Source: Planococcus maritimus (GTDB lineage Bacteria; Bacillota; Bacilli; Bacillales_A; Planococcaceae). From it: DNA of 64,000 nt. The notes beneath the pieces were generated by a model that worked only from the letters and a program-made list of their open reading frames with translations, was not told the origin of the DNA and did not search any database. Below, one piece after another: positions 43,727 to 51,538 of this stretch. Within the stretch, counting starts at the first letter, position 1, and each line of letters begins with the position of its first letter. Both the position numbers and the translations under genes were made by a program. The DNA lies in contig NZ_CP016538.2 of NCBI RefSeq assembly GCF_001687625.2, positions 406,001-470,000 on the forward strand. The letters are read 5' to 3'.

Positions 43727-43831
43727 TGTTAGGTTTTCTAACATGGTTTGCGTGTTAGGTTTGTTAACATATTAATCAATATTTTCTGACAATGCAAGTG
43801 TTATTTTTAATATATGTTAGGTTTTCTTACG
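43727..43831 (-). promoter_or_regulatory. glnK-amtB promoter with three GlnR/TnrA boxes
   Basis: TGTTAGGTTTTCTAACA (43727-43743) and TGTTAGGTTTGTTAACA (43753-43769) fit TGTNA-N7-TNACA exactly; TGTTAGGTTTTCTTACG (43815-43831) differs at the last base. On the minus strand TTGCAT (43792-43797) and TAATAT (43769-43774) are 17 bases apart. The distal box lies upstream of the -35 and could activate; the other two lie at and beyond the start and could repress. Confidence 0.75.
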
Positions 43832-43902
43832 TGAAAGCGATTGCAAATCGCGCTAATTAACGAAAAAATAAAATTCGATGAATGTAGGAAAGGGTGATAG
43901 GA

Positions 43903-44553
43903 ATGTATAGAATTTCTCAAGAATTAGCGGAAATGGGCAAGAAGCGTATCGAAGGGTTTCCGGTAGATGGTTTTGTCTGGGGAACTGGCCCGGAGTCTCC
44001 TGCTTTGATGCTGGTTGGAGAAGCGCCAGGGGAGAACGAAGTGGAAACGGGCATCCCGTTTACTGGTCGCGCCGGCAAAGAATTGATGGCATCACTCGAA
44101 GGCGTCGGACTCACGCGAGAGGATGTCTATATTACGAGTGCGGTCAGAAGCCGGCCGTATAAATGGGGAGAAAAACGTAGCCGCGGGGGTGAAATGATAA
44201 AGCGTAAGTACAACCGTGCCCCCACCAAAAAAGAAATCATTGCTCATGCACCGATTCTGGATGAAGAAATCCGTGCGGTAAAACCGCCTGTAATTGTAAC
44301 GCTCGGCAATGTCGGCCTGCAGCGACTCATTGGGCGAGAGGCTAAGATCATGCAATTGCACGGAGTTTTAATGGAAACGCCAATTCTTTACTGGGACGAA
44401 GAAGCGAGCGCGTTCTTGGAAACGAAAGAGAGCTATCATATTTTTCCGACGTTTCATCCGGCAAGCGTCTTTTACAACCCGCCTGTTCGGGAGCATAAAG
44501 ATGCGGATTGGGAAAAGCTCGGGCGGTTACTGCGCAACGAAGTGTATAAATAA
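43903..44553 (+). CDS. uracil-DNA glycosylase superfamily protein, cysteine-free
   Basis: A 216-residue protein with the UDG fold motifs GEAPGENE (motif 1), TGRAGKEL, and the C-terminal FHPAS (motif 2). Family 4 and UdgX enzymes carry four Cys that hold an iron-sulfur cluster; this protein has no Cys at all. An insertion with RSRGGEMIKRKYNRAPTKKE sits where UdgX has its Arg/His-rich loop. It may excise damaged bases or be a divergent member. ATG 43903 has GAAAGGGTGA upstream. Confidence 0.75.
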   Translation: MYRISQELAEMGKKRIEGFPVDGFVWGTGPESPALMLVGEAPGENEVETGIPFTGRAGKELMASLEGVGLTREDVYITSAVRSRPYKWGEKRSRGGEMIKRKYNRAPTKKEIIAHAPILDEEIRAVKPPVIVTLGNVGLQRLIGREAKIMQLHGVLMETPILYWDEEASAFLETKESYHIFPTFHPASVFYNPPVREHKDADWEKLGRLLRNEVYK

Positions 44554-44645
44554 TGGAAAAGCTCTCTTCATTGAAGAAAGTTGTGCAAAGGAAACTTCTG
44601 GAGTAGAATAGCTTTATTCATTACTACTGGAAGGAAGTTGGCTCT

Positions 44646-45455
44646 ATGGACAGTACGGTTTTATTCGCCCTTGGCTTGACGCTTTTTGCAGGGCTTGCAA
44701 CCGGGATCGGCAGTTTGATCGCATTCTTCGCTTCGCGCACCAATACGAAGTTCCTGTCCGTATCACTCGGATTTTCGGCGGGGGTCATGATTTATGTCTC
44801 CATGATCGAAATTTTCTTTAAAGCGAAAGACGCGTTGACAGCAGCGCAAGGAGAGACGACTGGCTATTGGCTGACGCTCGCGGGCTTTTTTGGCGGGATG
44901 GTTTTCATGGCAGTTCTTGACCGCATCCTGCCGCAAATGGGTAATCCCCATGAAGTACGGACGGTGGAAGACATGGATGAAGGGCCGACGAATGACGAAT
45001 ATGCCCGGCTCCGCAAGATGGGAATTTTCACGGCGCTCGCCATTGCGATCCACAATTTTCCGGAAGGCATCGCGACATTCATGTCAGCGATTCAGGATCC
45101 TGCGCTCGGCATCGCCATCGCGATCGCAGTGGCAATCCACAATATTCCGGAAGGCATCGCAGTGTCGGTACCCATCTACTATGCGACTGGCAGCCGCAAG
45201 AAAGCATTCCAATACAGCTTTCTCTCAGGGGTCTCCGAACCAGTCGGCGCGATTGCCGCATGGCTGTTTTTGATGCCGTTTTTGAGCGATACTTTGTTCG
45301 GCATTATTTTCGCGGGCGTTGCGGGGATCATGGTATTCATCTCGCTGGATGAGTTGTTGCCAGCTGCGAAGCGCTACGACGAAGCCCATCTATCGATTTA
45401 CGGATTGGTTGCCGGAATGGCAGTTATGGCTCTTAGCCTTGTTCTTCTCGTATAA
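44646..45455 (+). CDS. zupT: zinc transporter ZupT
   Basis: A 269-residue ZIP-family importer of zinc and other divalent metals with eight helices. The paired metal-binding motifs HNFPEGIATF and HNIPEGIAVS are intact, with the intervening cytoplasmic loop acidic. GGAAGGA precedes the ATG. A terminator hairpin follows that also covers the ribosome site of the next gene. Confidence 0.93.
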   Translation: MDSTVLFALGLTLFAGLATGIGSLIAFFASRTNTKFLSVSLGFSAGVMIYVSMIEIFFKAKDALTAAQGETTGYWLTLAGFFGGMVFMAVLDRILPQMGNPHEVRTVEDMDEGPTNDEYARLRKMGIFTALAIAIHNFPEGIATFMSAIQDPALGIAIAIAVAIHNIPEGIAVSVPIYYATGSRKKAFQYSFLSGVSEPVGAIAAWLFLMPFLSDTLFGIIFAGVAGIMVFISLDELLPAAKRYDEAHLSIYGLVAGMAVMALSLVLLV

Positions 45456-45466
45456 CTTGAAACCTG

Positions 45467-45506
45467 ACGCTTCTTTGGCCGTATAACGGGTCAAGGAGGC
45501 GTTTTT
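45467..45506 (+). terminator. terminator overlapping the next ribosome site
   Basis: ACGCTTCTTTGGCC and GGGTCAAGGAGGCGT pair with wobble and bulge, followed by TTTTT. The right arm contains AAGGAGG, the ribosome site of the gene starting at 45509. Confidence 0.6.
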
Positions 45507-45508
45507 CG

Positions 45509-46453
45509 ATGGAAGTCAAAAAAATCGAGGAAACTTACGAGCGGATTTCAAAAGCGCTAGGCTGGACGACTGATAAGCAGGTATCGCTTGCAGTTGCGAT
45601 GATTTATTTGAGCCGCGGCCGTGAATTTGATGAGGACGCTCATCATCAGGTTTCTCAGCTTATCAAAAATCAAGAAGGATTCTTGTCGCCGCTGCGTGCG
45701 CACCTTCACCATATCGTCACGGCTTACCTGACGCTTGGAGAAAAGCCTGCACAAGAAGCGTTGGAATTGCTAAATGCTAACCAACGAGCTTTGAACGAGC
45801 ACAAGTTCTGGAAGAGTTCCTATACTTATCTCGGCGGTTTGATGATGACAAAGCCAGAAGAAGCGGGGCGTGCGAGGGAATTGTATAAGGCCATGCAAAC
45901 CCACCATCCTTTCCTTACGTCAAGTGAAGATATCCCATACGTTGCCTTGTTGTCGAATCAAGAAGGTGATGTGCGGGAGCGTGCGGAAACCATGAACCGT
46001 TATTATAAGGAGTTGCGCCCTCAAGGGTTTTCAGCCGGCAACCAGCTGCAATGGCTAAGTCAGGTCCTGACATTCGATTCGCCCGTATTTCAGCCGGAAG
46101 TGGCAGGTCGAGTCGTGGCAATTCGTGATTTTCTGAAAGCGGAAAAGATAAAAGTGCGTGTGGAACATTATCCCGTGCTGGGCTTTTTGGCTGTCGCAAA
46201 AGCGGATGGAGAAGCTTTGCGTAAGGTTGTGGATATGGCCCGTGAGCTAGAAGCGTCGAAATTATTCCGTTGGTACGGTCAGTGGGTTCTCCCATCAGCA
46301 ATCCAATTGACCTTGGCAGAATCAGTGCAGCTTCATGAAAAAGGCGTGGCGGTATTCGCGGCTTCGATCGAAATGCTTTTGCAGGCCCAGCAAGCAGCGA
46401 TGATGCTCGGCATGAGTGCAATCATCGCTTCTTCTAATAATTCCGGGAGCTGA
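45509..46453 (+). CDS. DUF4003 family protein
   Basis: A 314-residue, mostly helical cytoplasmic protein that fits the DUF4003 family of Bacillales (typical length about 320). Repeated helical hairpins are visible, ending in a hydrophobic Ala/Met-rich tail. Function is unknown. Its ribosome site AAGGAGG lies inside the terminator stem of zupT. Confidence 0.75.
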   Translation: MEVKKIEETYERISKALGWTTDKQVSLAVAMIYLSRGREFDEDAHHQVSQLIKNQEGFLSPLRAHLHHIVTAYLTLGEKPAQEALELLNANQRALNEHKFWKSSYTYLGGLMMTKPEEAGRARELYKAMQTHHPFLTSSEDIPYVALLSNQEGDVRERAETMNRYYKELRPQGFSAGNQLQWLSQVLTFDSPVFQPEVAGRVVAIRDFLKAEKIKVRVEHYPVLGFLAVAKADGEALRKVVDMARELEASKLFRWYGQWVLPSAIQLTLAESVQLHEKGVAVFAASIEMLLQAQQAAMMLGMSAIIASSNNSGS

Positions 46454-46475
46454 TTACGAAGCTCTCAGACATCCC

Positions 46476-46539
46476 TTGTCACTTTATGCCTGTAGCGGTA
46501 TAGTTAGGGTGTAAAAAATAACAGACAAGTGTCAAGACA
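46476..46539 (+). promoter_or_regulatory. promoter and candidate NiaR operator
   Basis: TTGTCA (46476-46481), 17 bases, TATAGT (46499-46504). TGTC-AA-GACA (46530-46539) lies about 25 bases after the -10. NiaR, the niacin repressor of Bacillota, recognises TGTC/GACA-type inverted repeats as I recall, so niacin control is a hypothesis. Confidence 0.5.
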
Positions 46540-46551
46540 AGGGGAAAGAAT

Positions 46552-47769
46552 ATGACAACTACGACAGAAAAAAATACAAAACCTATTTCACAACGAAAAT
46601 TATTGGGCGTCGCGGGACTTGGTTGGCTGTTTGATGCCATGGACGTCGGAATTTTGGCGTTTGTTATTGCGGCGCTTCACGAAGATTGGGGACTGACTTC
46701 CCAGCAGATGGGCTGGATCGGCAGCGTCAACTCGATTGGGATGGCTGTGGGCGCATTCGTCTTCGGCATTTATGCCGACCGTGTCGGGCGCAAGAAAATT
46801 TTCATCATCACCTTATTATTGTTCTCGCTGGCGAGCGGCATCTCGGCGTTTACTACGACGCTTGCCGCTTTCCTAATCTTGCGTTTCTTTGTCGGCATGG
46901 GACTTGGCGGAGAATTGCCGGTCGCTTCGACTTTGGTGTCAGAAAGTGTCCCGGCAAAGGATCGCGGTCGGGTGGTTGTATTGCTTGAAAGTTTTTGGGC
47001 TGCCGGCTGGCTGGTTGCTGCGATTATTTCGTACTTCATCATCCCTGAATACGGCTGGCGGATCGCGCTATTGCTGACGGCCTTGCCTGCTTTTTATGCA
47101 TTGTATTTGCGCATCAATTTGCCGGATTCGCCGCAGTTCACAGCGAAAAAAGACGTGCTGCGCTCGGTTTCGACGAATATCCGTGATGTCTGGTCGAAAA
47201 CTTACCGGCGTCCGACAATCATGCTGTGGATTGTTTGGTTTACTGTGGTGTTCTCTTATTATGGAATGTTCCTGTGGCTTCCGAGTGTTATGGTCATGAA
47301 AGGCTTTCCCCTCATTCAAAGTTTCCAATATGTGCTGATCATGACGCTTGCGCAATTGCCAGGATATTTCTCAGCAGCTTGGCTGATTGAGCGCGCTGGC
47401 CGGAAATTCGTGTTGGTGACGTATTTGATCGGAACAGCCGCTTCCGCACTAGCTTTCGGCAACGCCGATACGGTTACTGCGCTGGTAGTGTCTGGAGCGT
47501 TCTTGTCATTTTTCAACCTAGGGGCATGGGGAGCGCTTTACGCTTACTCGCCTGAACAGTATCCAACCGTTATTCGCGCCACAGGCACAGGAATGGCCGC
47601 GTCGTTTGGGCGCATCGGAGGCATTCTCGGGCCGCTTCTTGTTGGTTCCATGCTGACGGCAGGATTTGGGCTCAATGTGATTTTTGCGATTTTCTGCGTC
47701 TCGATATTGATCGGCGCAATGGCGGTCGCTTTCCTTGGGACTGAAACGAAACAGATGGAATTGGAATGA
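46552..47769 (+). CDS. MFS transporter, NiaP/YceI-like
   Basis: A 405-residue major-facilitator transporter with 12 helices. The start GLGWLFDAMDVGILAFVIAAL and the loop motif IYADRVGRKKIF place it in the group that includes the niacin permease NiaP (Bacillus YceI) and aromatic-acid carriers. Niacin is favoured by the TGTC/GACA repeat upstream. GGGGAAAG precedes the ATG. Confidence 0.8.
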   Translation: MTTTTEKNTKPISQRKLLGVAGLGWLFDAMDVGILAFVIAALHEDWGLTSQQMGWIGSVNSIGMAVGAFVFGIYADRVGRKKIFIITLLLFSLASGISAFTTTLAAFLILRFFVGMGLGGELPVASTLVSESVPAKDRGRVVVLLESFWAAGWLVAAIISYFIIPEYGWRIALLLTALPAFYALYLRINLPDSPQFTAKKDVLRSVSTNIRDVWSKTYRRPTIMLWIVWFTVVFSYYGMFLWLPSVMVMKGFPLIQSFQYVLIMTLAQLPGYFSAAWLIERAGRKFVLVTYLIGTAASALAFGNADTVTALVVSGAFLSFFNLGAWGALYAYSPEQYPTVIRATGTGMAASFGRIGGILGPLLVGSMLTAGFGLNVIFAIFCVSILIGAMAVAFLGTETKQMELE

Positions 47770-47771
47770 AG

Positions 47772-47805
47772 AAACGTGGGCCTGGGAGGGTCCGCGTTTT
47801 TATTT
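47772..47805 (+). terminator. probable terminator
   Basis: AACGTGGGCC and GGTCCGCGTT pair with two wobbles and are followed by TTTATTTT. Confidence 0.65.
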
Positions 47806-47888
47806 TCACTAAATCGTAAAGGGGAATGAGGGGGAAATGGCCAATAAGTTAAGAAACAACTGAATTTAATGGAAATGGGTGTGGGAAC

Positions 47889-48731
47889 ATGGAGTGGAAA
47901 TGGTACCGAGAAATTGATTTGTATATGGAAAAAGTACGTCCGTTGTTGGAGCAAAGGGAAGATCTATATAGTTTATTTCTCGGCGTGCTCGGCCAGATCG
48001 AACAAGGGCGCTACAATAGCTTCTTTTTAGGGCTTGCAGAAGATGCGGAAGGAATGGCTGCACTGGCCTTGATAACACCGCCACATCCTTTGCAATTGAT
48101 CGTTTTACGTGAGGAAGAAGTTGTGACAGCATTGGCGGCTGCAGAATTCCGCCGTGCCGAGATCGCTGTTTCCGGGGTCATCGGGGACAAGGCGACAGCT
48201 AGTAAATTTGCTGCGGCTTGGGGAGGAACTGCAGACATTGCGATGGACCAAGGCTTGTACCGAATCGACGCAGTGCAGAGAAAACTAGAAAAAAGCCCCG
48301 GCAGCTGGCGAGTGGCGAATCGTCTAGATGCGCCTTTGTTAGTGGAATGGTATCAATTGTTTAGTGAAGAAACCGATATTGGAAATCCCTCATTAGAAGA
48401 GTCCGAAGAAAAAATCGGCGACTTCATCTTGCGCAAGGAAGTATTTCTCTGGGAAGACGAAGGGCACGTTGTGTCTTGCATGAAAAAAGCGCGTCCATCC
48501 AAGCATGGCATTACCGTTTCGTTTGTTTTTACGCCCAAAGAATGGCGAAAAAAAGGCTATGCCCGGACACTTGTTGCCGAAGTTACAGAAGAGCTGCTGA
48601 ATGAGTATGATTTTGCTATGCTTTATACAGACCTGTCAAACGGCACTTCCAATAAAATTTACAAGGAAATCGGCTATGAACAGATCGCCAATCCGGTCCA
48701 CTTGAAACTTGAAGAGCCGGCGGGGGAGTAA
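47889..48731 (+). CDS. GNAT-family N-acetyltransferase
   Basis: A 280-residue protein. The C-terminal GNAT domain (about 140-275) has the acetyl-CoA loop VFTPKEWRKKGYARTLVAEV and the SNKIYKEIGY motif. The N-terminal half is a divergent GNAT-like or substrate domain. The substrate is unknown. It ends 53 bases before opuCA but probably is not functionally linked. Confidence 0.82.
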   Translation: MEWKWYREIDLYMEKVRPLLEQREDLYSLFLGVLGQIEQGRYNSFFLGLAEDAEGMAALALITPPHPLQLIVLREEEVVTALAAAEFRRAEIAVSGVIGDKATASKFAAAWGGTADIAMDQGLYRIDAVQRKLEKSPGSWRVANRLDAPLLVEWYQLFSEETDIGNPSLEESEEKIGDFILRKEVFLWEDEGHVVSCMKKARPSKHGITVSFVFTPKEWRKKGYARTLVAEVTEELLNEYDFAMLYTDLSNGTSNKIYKEIGYEQIANPVHLKLEEPAGE

Positions 48732-48784
48732 AGCCCTGTGTATAAGGGTATAGAAAAACGACCAATTGAAAGGGGGCGAAGCGA

Positions 48785-49753
48785 ATGATCCGCTTTGACA
48801 AGGTCACAAAACGCTTTCCAGATGGGACGGAAGCGTTGAAAGACATTACGCTCGATCTGCCCGCGCGCCAGCTAACGGCCATTATTGGCCCAAGTGGTTG
48901 CGGCAAAACGACCTTAATGAAAATGGTGAACAAGCTGGAAAATCCGACAGCAGGCGCCATATACATAGACGATGAGCCGATCACCGGCATGGACGAGGTG
49001 AAGTTAAGGCGGTCGATTGGTTATGTCATCCAACGCATCGGCCTGTTTCCGCATATGACCATTGCTGATAATGTCTCGCTGGTGCCGAAGCTATTGAATT
49101 GGCCTGCAGATAAAACCAACGAACGTTCAAGAGAACTGCTGCAACTTGTCGGATTGGATCCGGACGTCTTTATGGACAGGTATCCGTTGGAATTGAGCGG
49201 AGGCCAGCAGCAACGAGTCGGCGTCGTCCGTGCGCTCGCGGGAGACCCGAACATCGTCTTGATGGATGAACCGTTTTCGGCTCTCGACCCAATCAGCCGG
49301 GAACAATTGCAGGACGAGCTGCGCCATTTGCAGCAAGAAATCCATAAAACGATTATTTTTGTCACCCACGATATGGACGAGGCCTTGAAAATTGCCGATA
49401 CCATCGTCGTGATGAAAGATGGCCAAGTCGAGCAAATTGGAACGCCGCAACAATTGATCGATGAACCCGCAAACGAATTTGTGCGGAATTTCATCGGTAC
49501 CGAACGCATTAACCAGAAACGTTCATTTGGAGAGCGGCGTTTGAAGGAGTTTGTGTCTCTTTTTGAGACAGATTGGGCTGGAGAGGCCGAGCCGGCAGAG
49601 GCAGGAATGTCAGTCGGCGATGCCCATCAGCTATTGGAGCAAAGCGGCAAGCCGCGCCTCGCTGTAGTCGATAAAGGTGAAGTGGTCGGATTCGCCGGAG
49701 AACGTGAACTCTTGAGAGCTGCTCTTCAGGCAGGGAAGGGGGCAACGGCATGA
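48785..49753 (+). CDS. opuCA: glycine betaine/carnitine ABC transporter ATP-binding protein
   Basis: A 322-residue ATPase with Walker A GPSGCGKTT, signature LSGGQQQRVG, Walker B VLMDEPFSALDP and TTHDMDEAL-type H-loop (VTHDMDEAL). After residue 240 the remaining tail has room for only one CBS-like motif (MSVGDAHQLL...LAVVDKGEVVG), where OpuCA of Bacillus (about 380 residues) has two. It overlaps opuCB by four bases. Confidence 0.88.
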   Translation: MIRFDKVTKRFPDGTEALKDITLDLPARQLTAIIGPSGCGKTTLMKMVNKLENPTAGAIYIDDEPITGMDEVKLRRSIGYVIQRIGLFPHMTIADNVSLVPKLLNWPADKTNERSRELLQLVGLDPDVFMDRYPLELSGGQQQRVGVVRALAGDPNIVLMDEPFSALDPISREQLQDELRHLQQEIHKTIIFVTHDMDEALKIADTIVVMKDGQVEQIGTPQQLIDEPANEFVRNFIGTERINQKRSFGERRLKEFVSLFETDWAGEAEPAEAGMSVGDAHQLLEQSGKPRLAVVDKGEVVGFAGERELLRAALQAGKGATA

Positions 49754-50388
49754 ATGCATTTTTCGATACACTTATTAGCAGGCAAGATATGATACAAGAT
49801 GCCTTTATTGAACACATCTATTTATCATTTGTAGCAGTGGCGATTGGTATTGCTATCGCTTTGCCGACGGGCGTCATTATCGCTCGCTACCGGCGCTTTG
49901 CTGAACCGGTTATCGGTGTGACGGCGATATTTCAAACGATACCAAGTTTAGCGTTGTTCGGGTTTTTAGTGCCCATTCTTGGCATCGGCTCGCCGACAGC
50001 TTTAATTGCATTGATCATCTATGCGCTATTGCCAATCTTACGGAATACATATGCCGGCATTGTCGGAGTTGATGGATCGACGATTGAGGCAGGGCGCGGT
50101 ATGGGCATGACGAGAACGCAGATTTTACGTCAAATCGAACTGCCGCTTGCGCTGCCGTTTATCATGGCAGGCGTCCGTACTGCAACGGTTTTGACGGTCG
50201 GCATCGCGACGCTCGCCACTTTTGTTGGTGCGGGCGGGCTTGGCGACATTATTTACCGCGGTCTGCAATCGTATAATAACTCTTTGGTGCTTGCGGGCGC
50301 CTTGCCGGTTGCTTTATTGGCGATCGGGTTCGACTTGATCTTGAAATGGATCGAAAAACGGGCCACGCCAAAAGGCTTGAAAATCTAA
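49750..50388 (+). CDS. opuCB: osmoprotectant ABC transporter permease
   Basis: A 212-residue permease with five or six helices. The EAA motif is VDGSTIEAGRGMGMTRTQILRQIELPLALPFIMAG. It fits OpuCB/BusAB-type permeases. It begins inside the opuCA stop. It is the only permease in this operon; OpuC of Bacillus has two (OpuCB and OpuCD). Confidence 0.88.
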   Translation: MNAFFDTLISRQDMIQDAFIEHIYLSFVAVAIGIAIALPTGVIIARYRRFAEPVIGVTAIFQTIPSLALFGFLVPILGIGSPTALIALIIYALLPILRNTYAGIVGVDGSTIEAGRGMGMTRTQILRQIELPLALPFIMAGVRTATVLTVGIATLATFVGAGGLGDIIYRGLQSYNNSLVLAGALPVALLAIGFDLILKWIEKRATPKGLKI

Positions 50389-50470
50389 AGCAGGCAGTGA
50401 TGCCGTGAGCGGAAATGGTATGATAAATAAGGAAAGTAGGCTCGAAACGGGCCGTAAAGGGGGAGCATCA

Positions 50471-51367
50471 ATGAAAAAAACAGCATTTGGCATCTTGCTT
50501 GGAACGTCCGCAGTCTTAGCGGCATGCAGCGGCGGGGGAGCGGATTCGGAACCGATCATTATCGGAGGCAAGCCTTGGACAGAACAATACATTCTGCCAC
50601 ATATTGTCGGACAGTATATCGAGGCGAATTCCGATTATAGCGTGGAATACGAAGAAGGGCTCGGGGAAGTATCGATTTTGACGCCAGCACTTGAGCAAGG
50701 CGATATCGACATGTACGTCGAATACACCGGAACCGGCTTGAAAGACGTCTTGAAGCGGGAGTCGACGCCAGGACAGTCTTCTGAAGAAGTATTAGAAGAA
50801 GTGCGGGCGGGTTATGAAGAAGAATTGGGTGCTACATGGCTCGAACCACTCGGATTTGAAAACGGTTATACGTTGGCATACGCCAAAGACTACGACGCGG
50901 ACACTTATTCGGATCTTGCGGAAATCTCGAAATCTGAAGACATGACTTTCGGGGCACCGCATCCATTTTATGAACGCCAAGGAGACGGCTATGATGACAT
51001 GGTTGCCACATACCCATTCGAGTTTTCAGCGACTGAAAGCTTCGATCCGGCGATTATGTATGAAGCGGTCCAAAATGGAGACGTCGATGTGATCCCGGCC
51101 TTCACAACCGACAGCCGCATCGACTTGTTCGACTTAAAAACGACAGAAGACGACCAGTCGTTTTTCCCGAAATACGATGCAGTACCGGTCGTCCGGATGG
51201 AAACGCTCGAAGAATATCCTGAACTTGAGGAGTTGCTGAACGAACTTGCCGGACAGATCACAGAAGAAGAAATGCTTGCGATGAACTCGCGGGTTGATGC
51301 AGACCAAGAAATCCCGAACGAAGTAGCGCGTGAATTCCTGATTGAAAAAGGTTTAATCGAAGAATGA
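50471..51367 (+). CDS. opuCC: osmoprotectant-binding lipoprotein
   Basis: A 298-residue lipoprotein: signal ending LAACSG (Cys at about 19), then a two-lobed binding domain of the OpuAC/ProX superfamily (IIIGGKPWTEQYILPHIVGQYIE, DMYVEYTGTG, PHPFYERQGDGYDDM). ATG 50471 follows AAAGGGGGAG. It captures glycine betaine, carnitine or related osmolytes at the membrane surface. No second permease gene follows. Confidence 0.9.
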   Translation: MKKTAFGILLGTSAVLAACSGGGADSEPIIIGGKPWTEQYILPHIVGQYIEANSDYSVEYEEGLGEVSILTPALEQGDIDMYVEYTGTGLKDVLKRESTPGQSSEEVLEEVRAGYEEELGATWLEPLGFENGYTLAYAKDYDADTYSDLAEISKSEDMTFGAPHPFYERQGDGYDDMVATYPFEFSATESFDPAIMYEAVQNGDVDVIPAFTTDSRIDLFDLKTTEDDQSFFPKYDAVPVVRMETLEEYPELEELLNELAGQITEEEMLAMNSRVDADQEIPNEVAREFLIEKGLIEE

Positions 51368-51371
51368 TCAC

Positions 51372-51406
51372 AAACTCTGCGGCATGTTGCTGCAGGGTTT
51401 TTTTAT
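51372..51406 (+). terminator. probable terminator of the opuC operon
   Basis: AACTCTGCGGC and GCTGCAGGGTT pair with bulges, then TTTTT. Confidence 0.6.
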
Positions 51407-51472
51407 GTGCAAGAATGGTTGGTAGTTTTCCGTGTAGTAATCCGTGGAAGAGTCTTGTACAATAAATGAAGG

Positions 51473-51490
51473 TGAGTGAATAGTCATTCA
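51473..51490 (+). promoter_or_regulatory. FadR operator
   Basis: TGAGTGAATAGTCATTCA matches the Bacillus FadR (YsiA) box TGAATGAATANTCATTCA at all but one defined base. It overlaps the region expected for the -35 of the -10 box TATAAT at 51502-51507. Release of FadR by long-chain acyl-CoA would induce the operon. Confidence 0.8.
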
Positions 51491-51501
51491 ATTCAGTTTA
51501 A

Positions 51502-51520
51502 TATAATGAAAGCGATTTCA
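51502..51520 (+). promoter_or_regulatory. -10 box and cre (CcpA) site
   Basis: TATAAT (51502-51507) overlaps ATGAAAGCGATTTCA (51506-51520), which fits the cre consensus WTGNAANCGNWNNCW at every defined base. Together with the FadR box it predicts dual control by fatty acids and by carbon catabolite repression. Confidence 0.7.
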
Positions 51521-51538
51521 TATTAGGAGTGATAGTAG

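Noticed and set aside
50405-50470. Longer N terminus for the osmoprotectant-binding lipoprotein
   Set aside because: ATG 50471 follows a strong ribosome site and gives a correct lipoprotein signal peptide; the extension would bury it.
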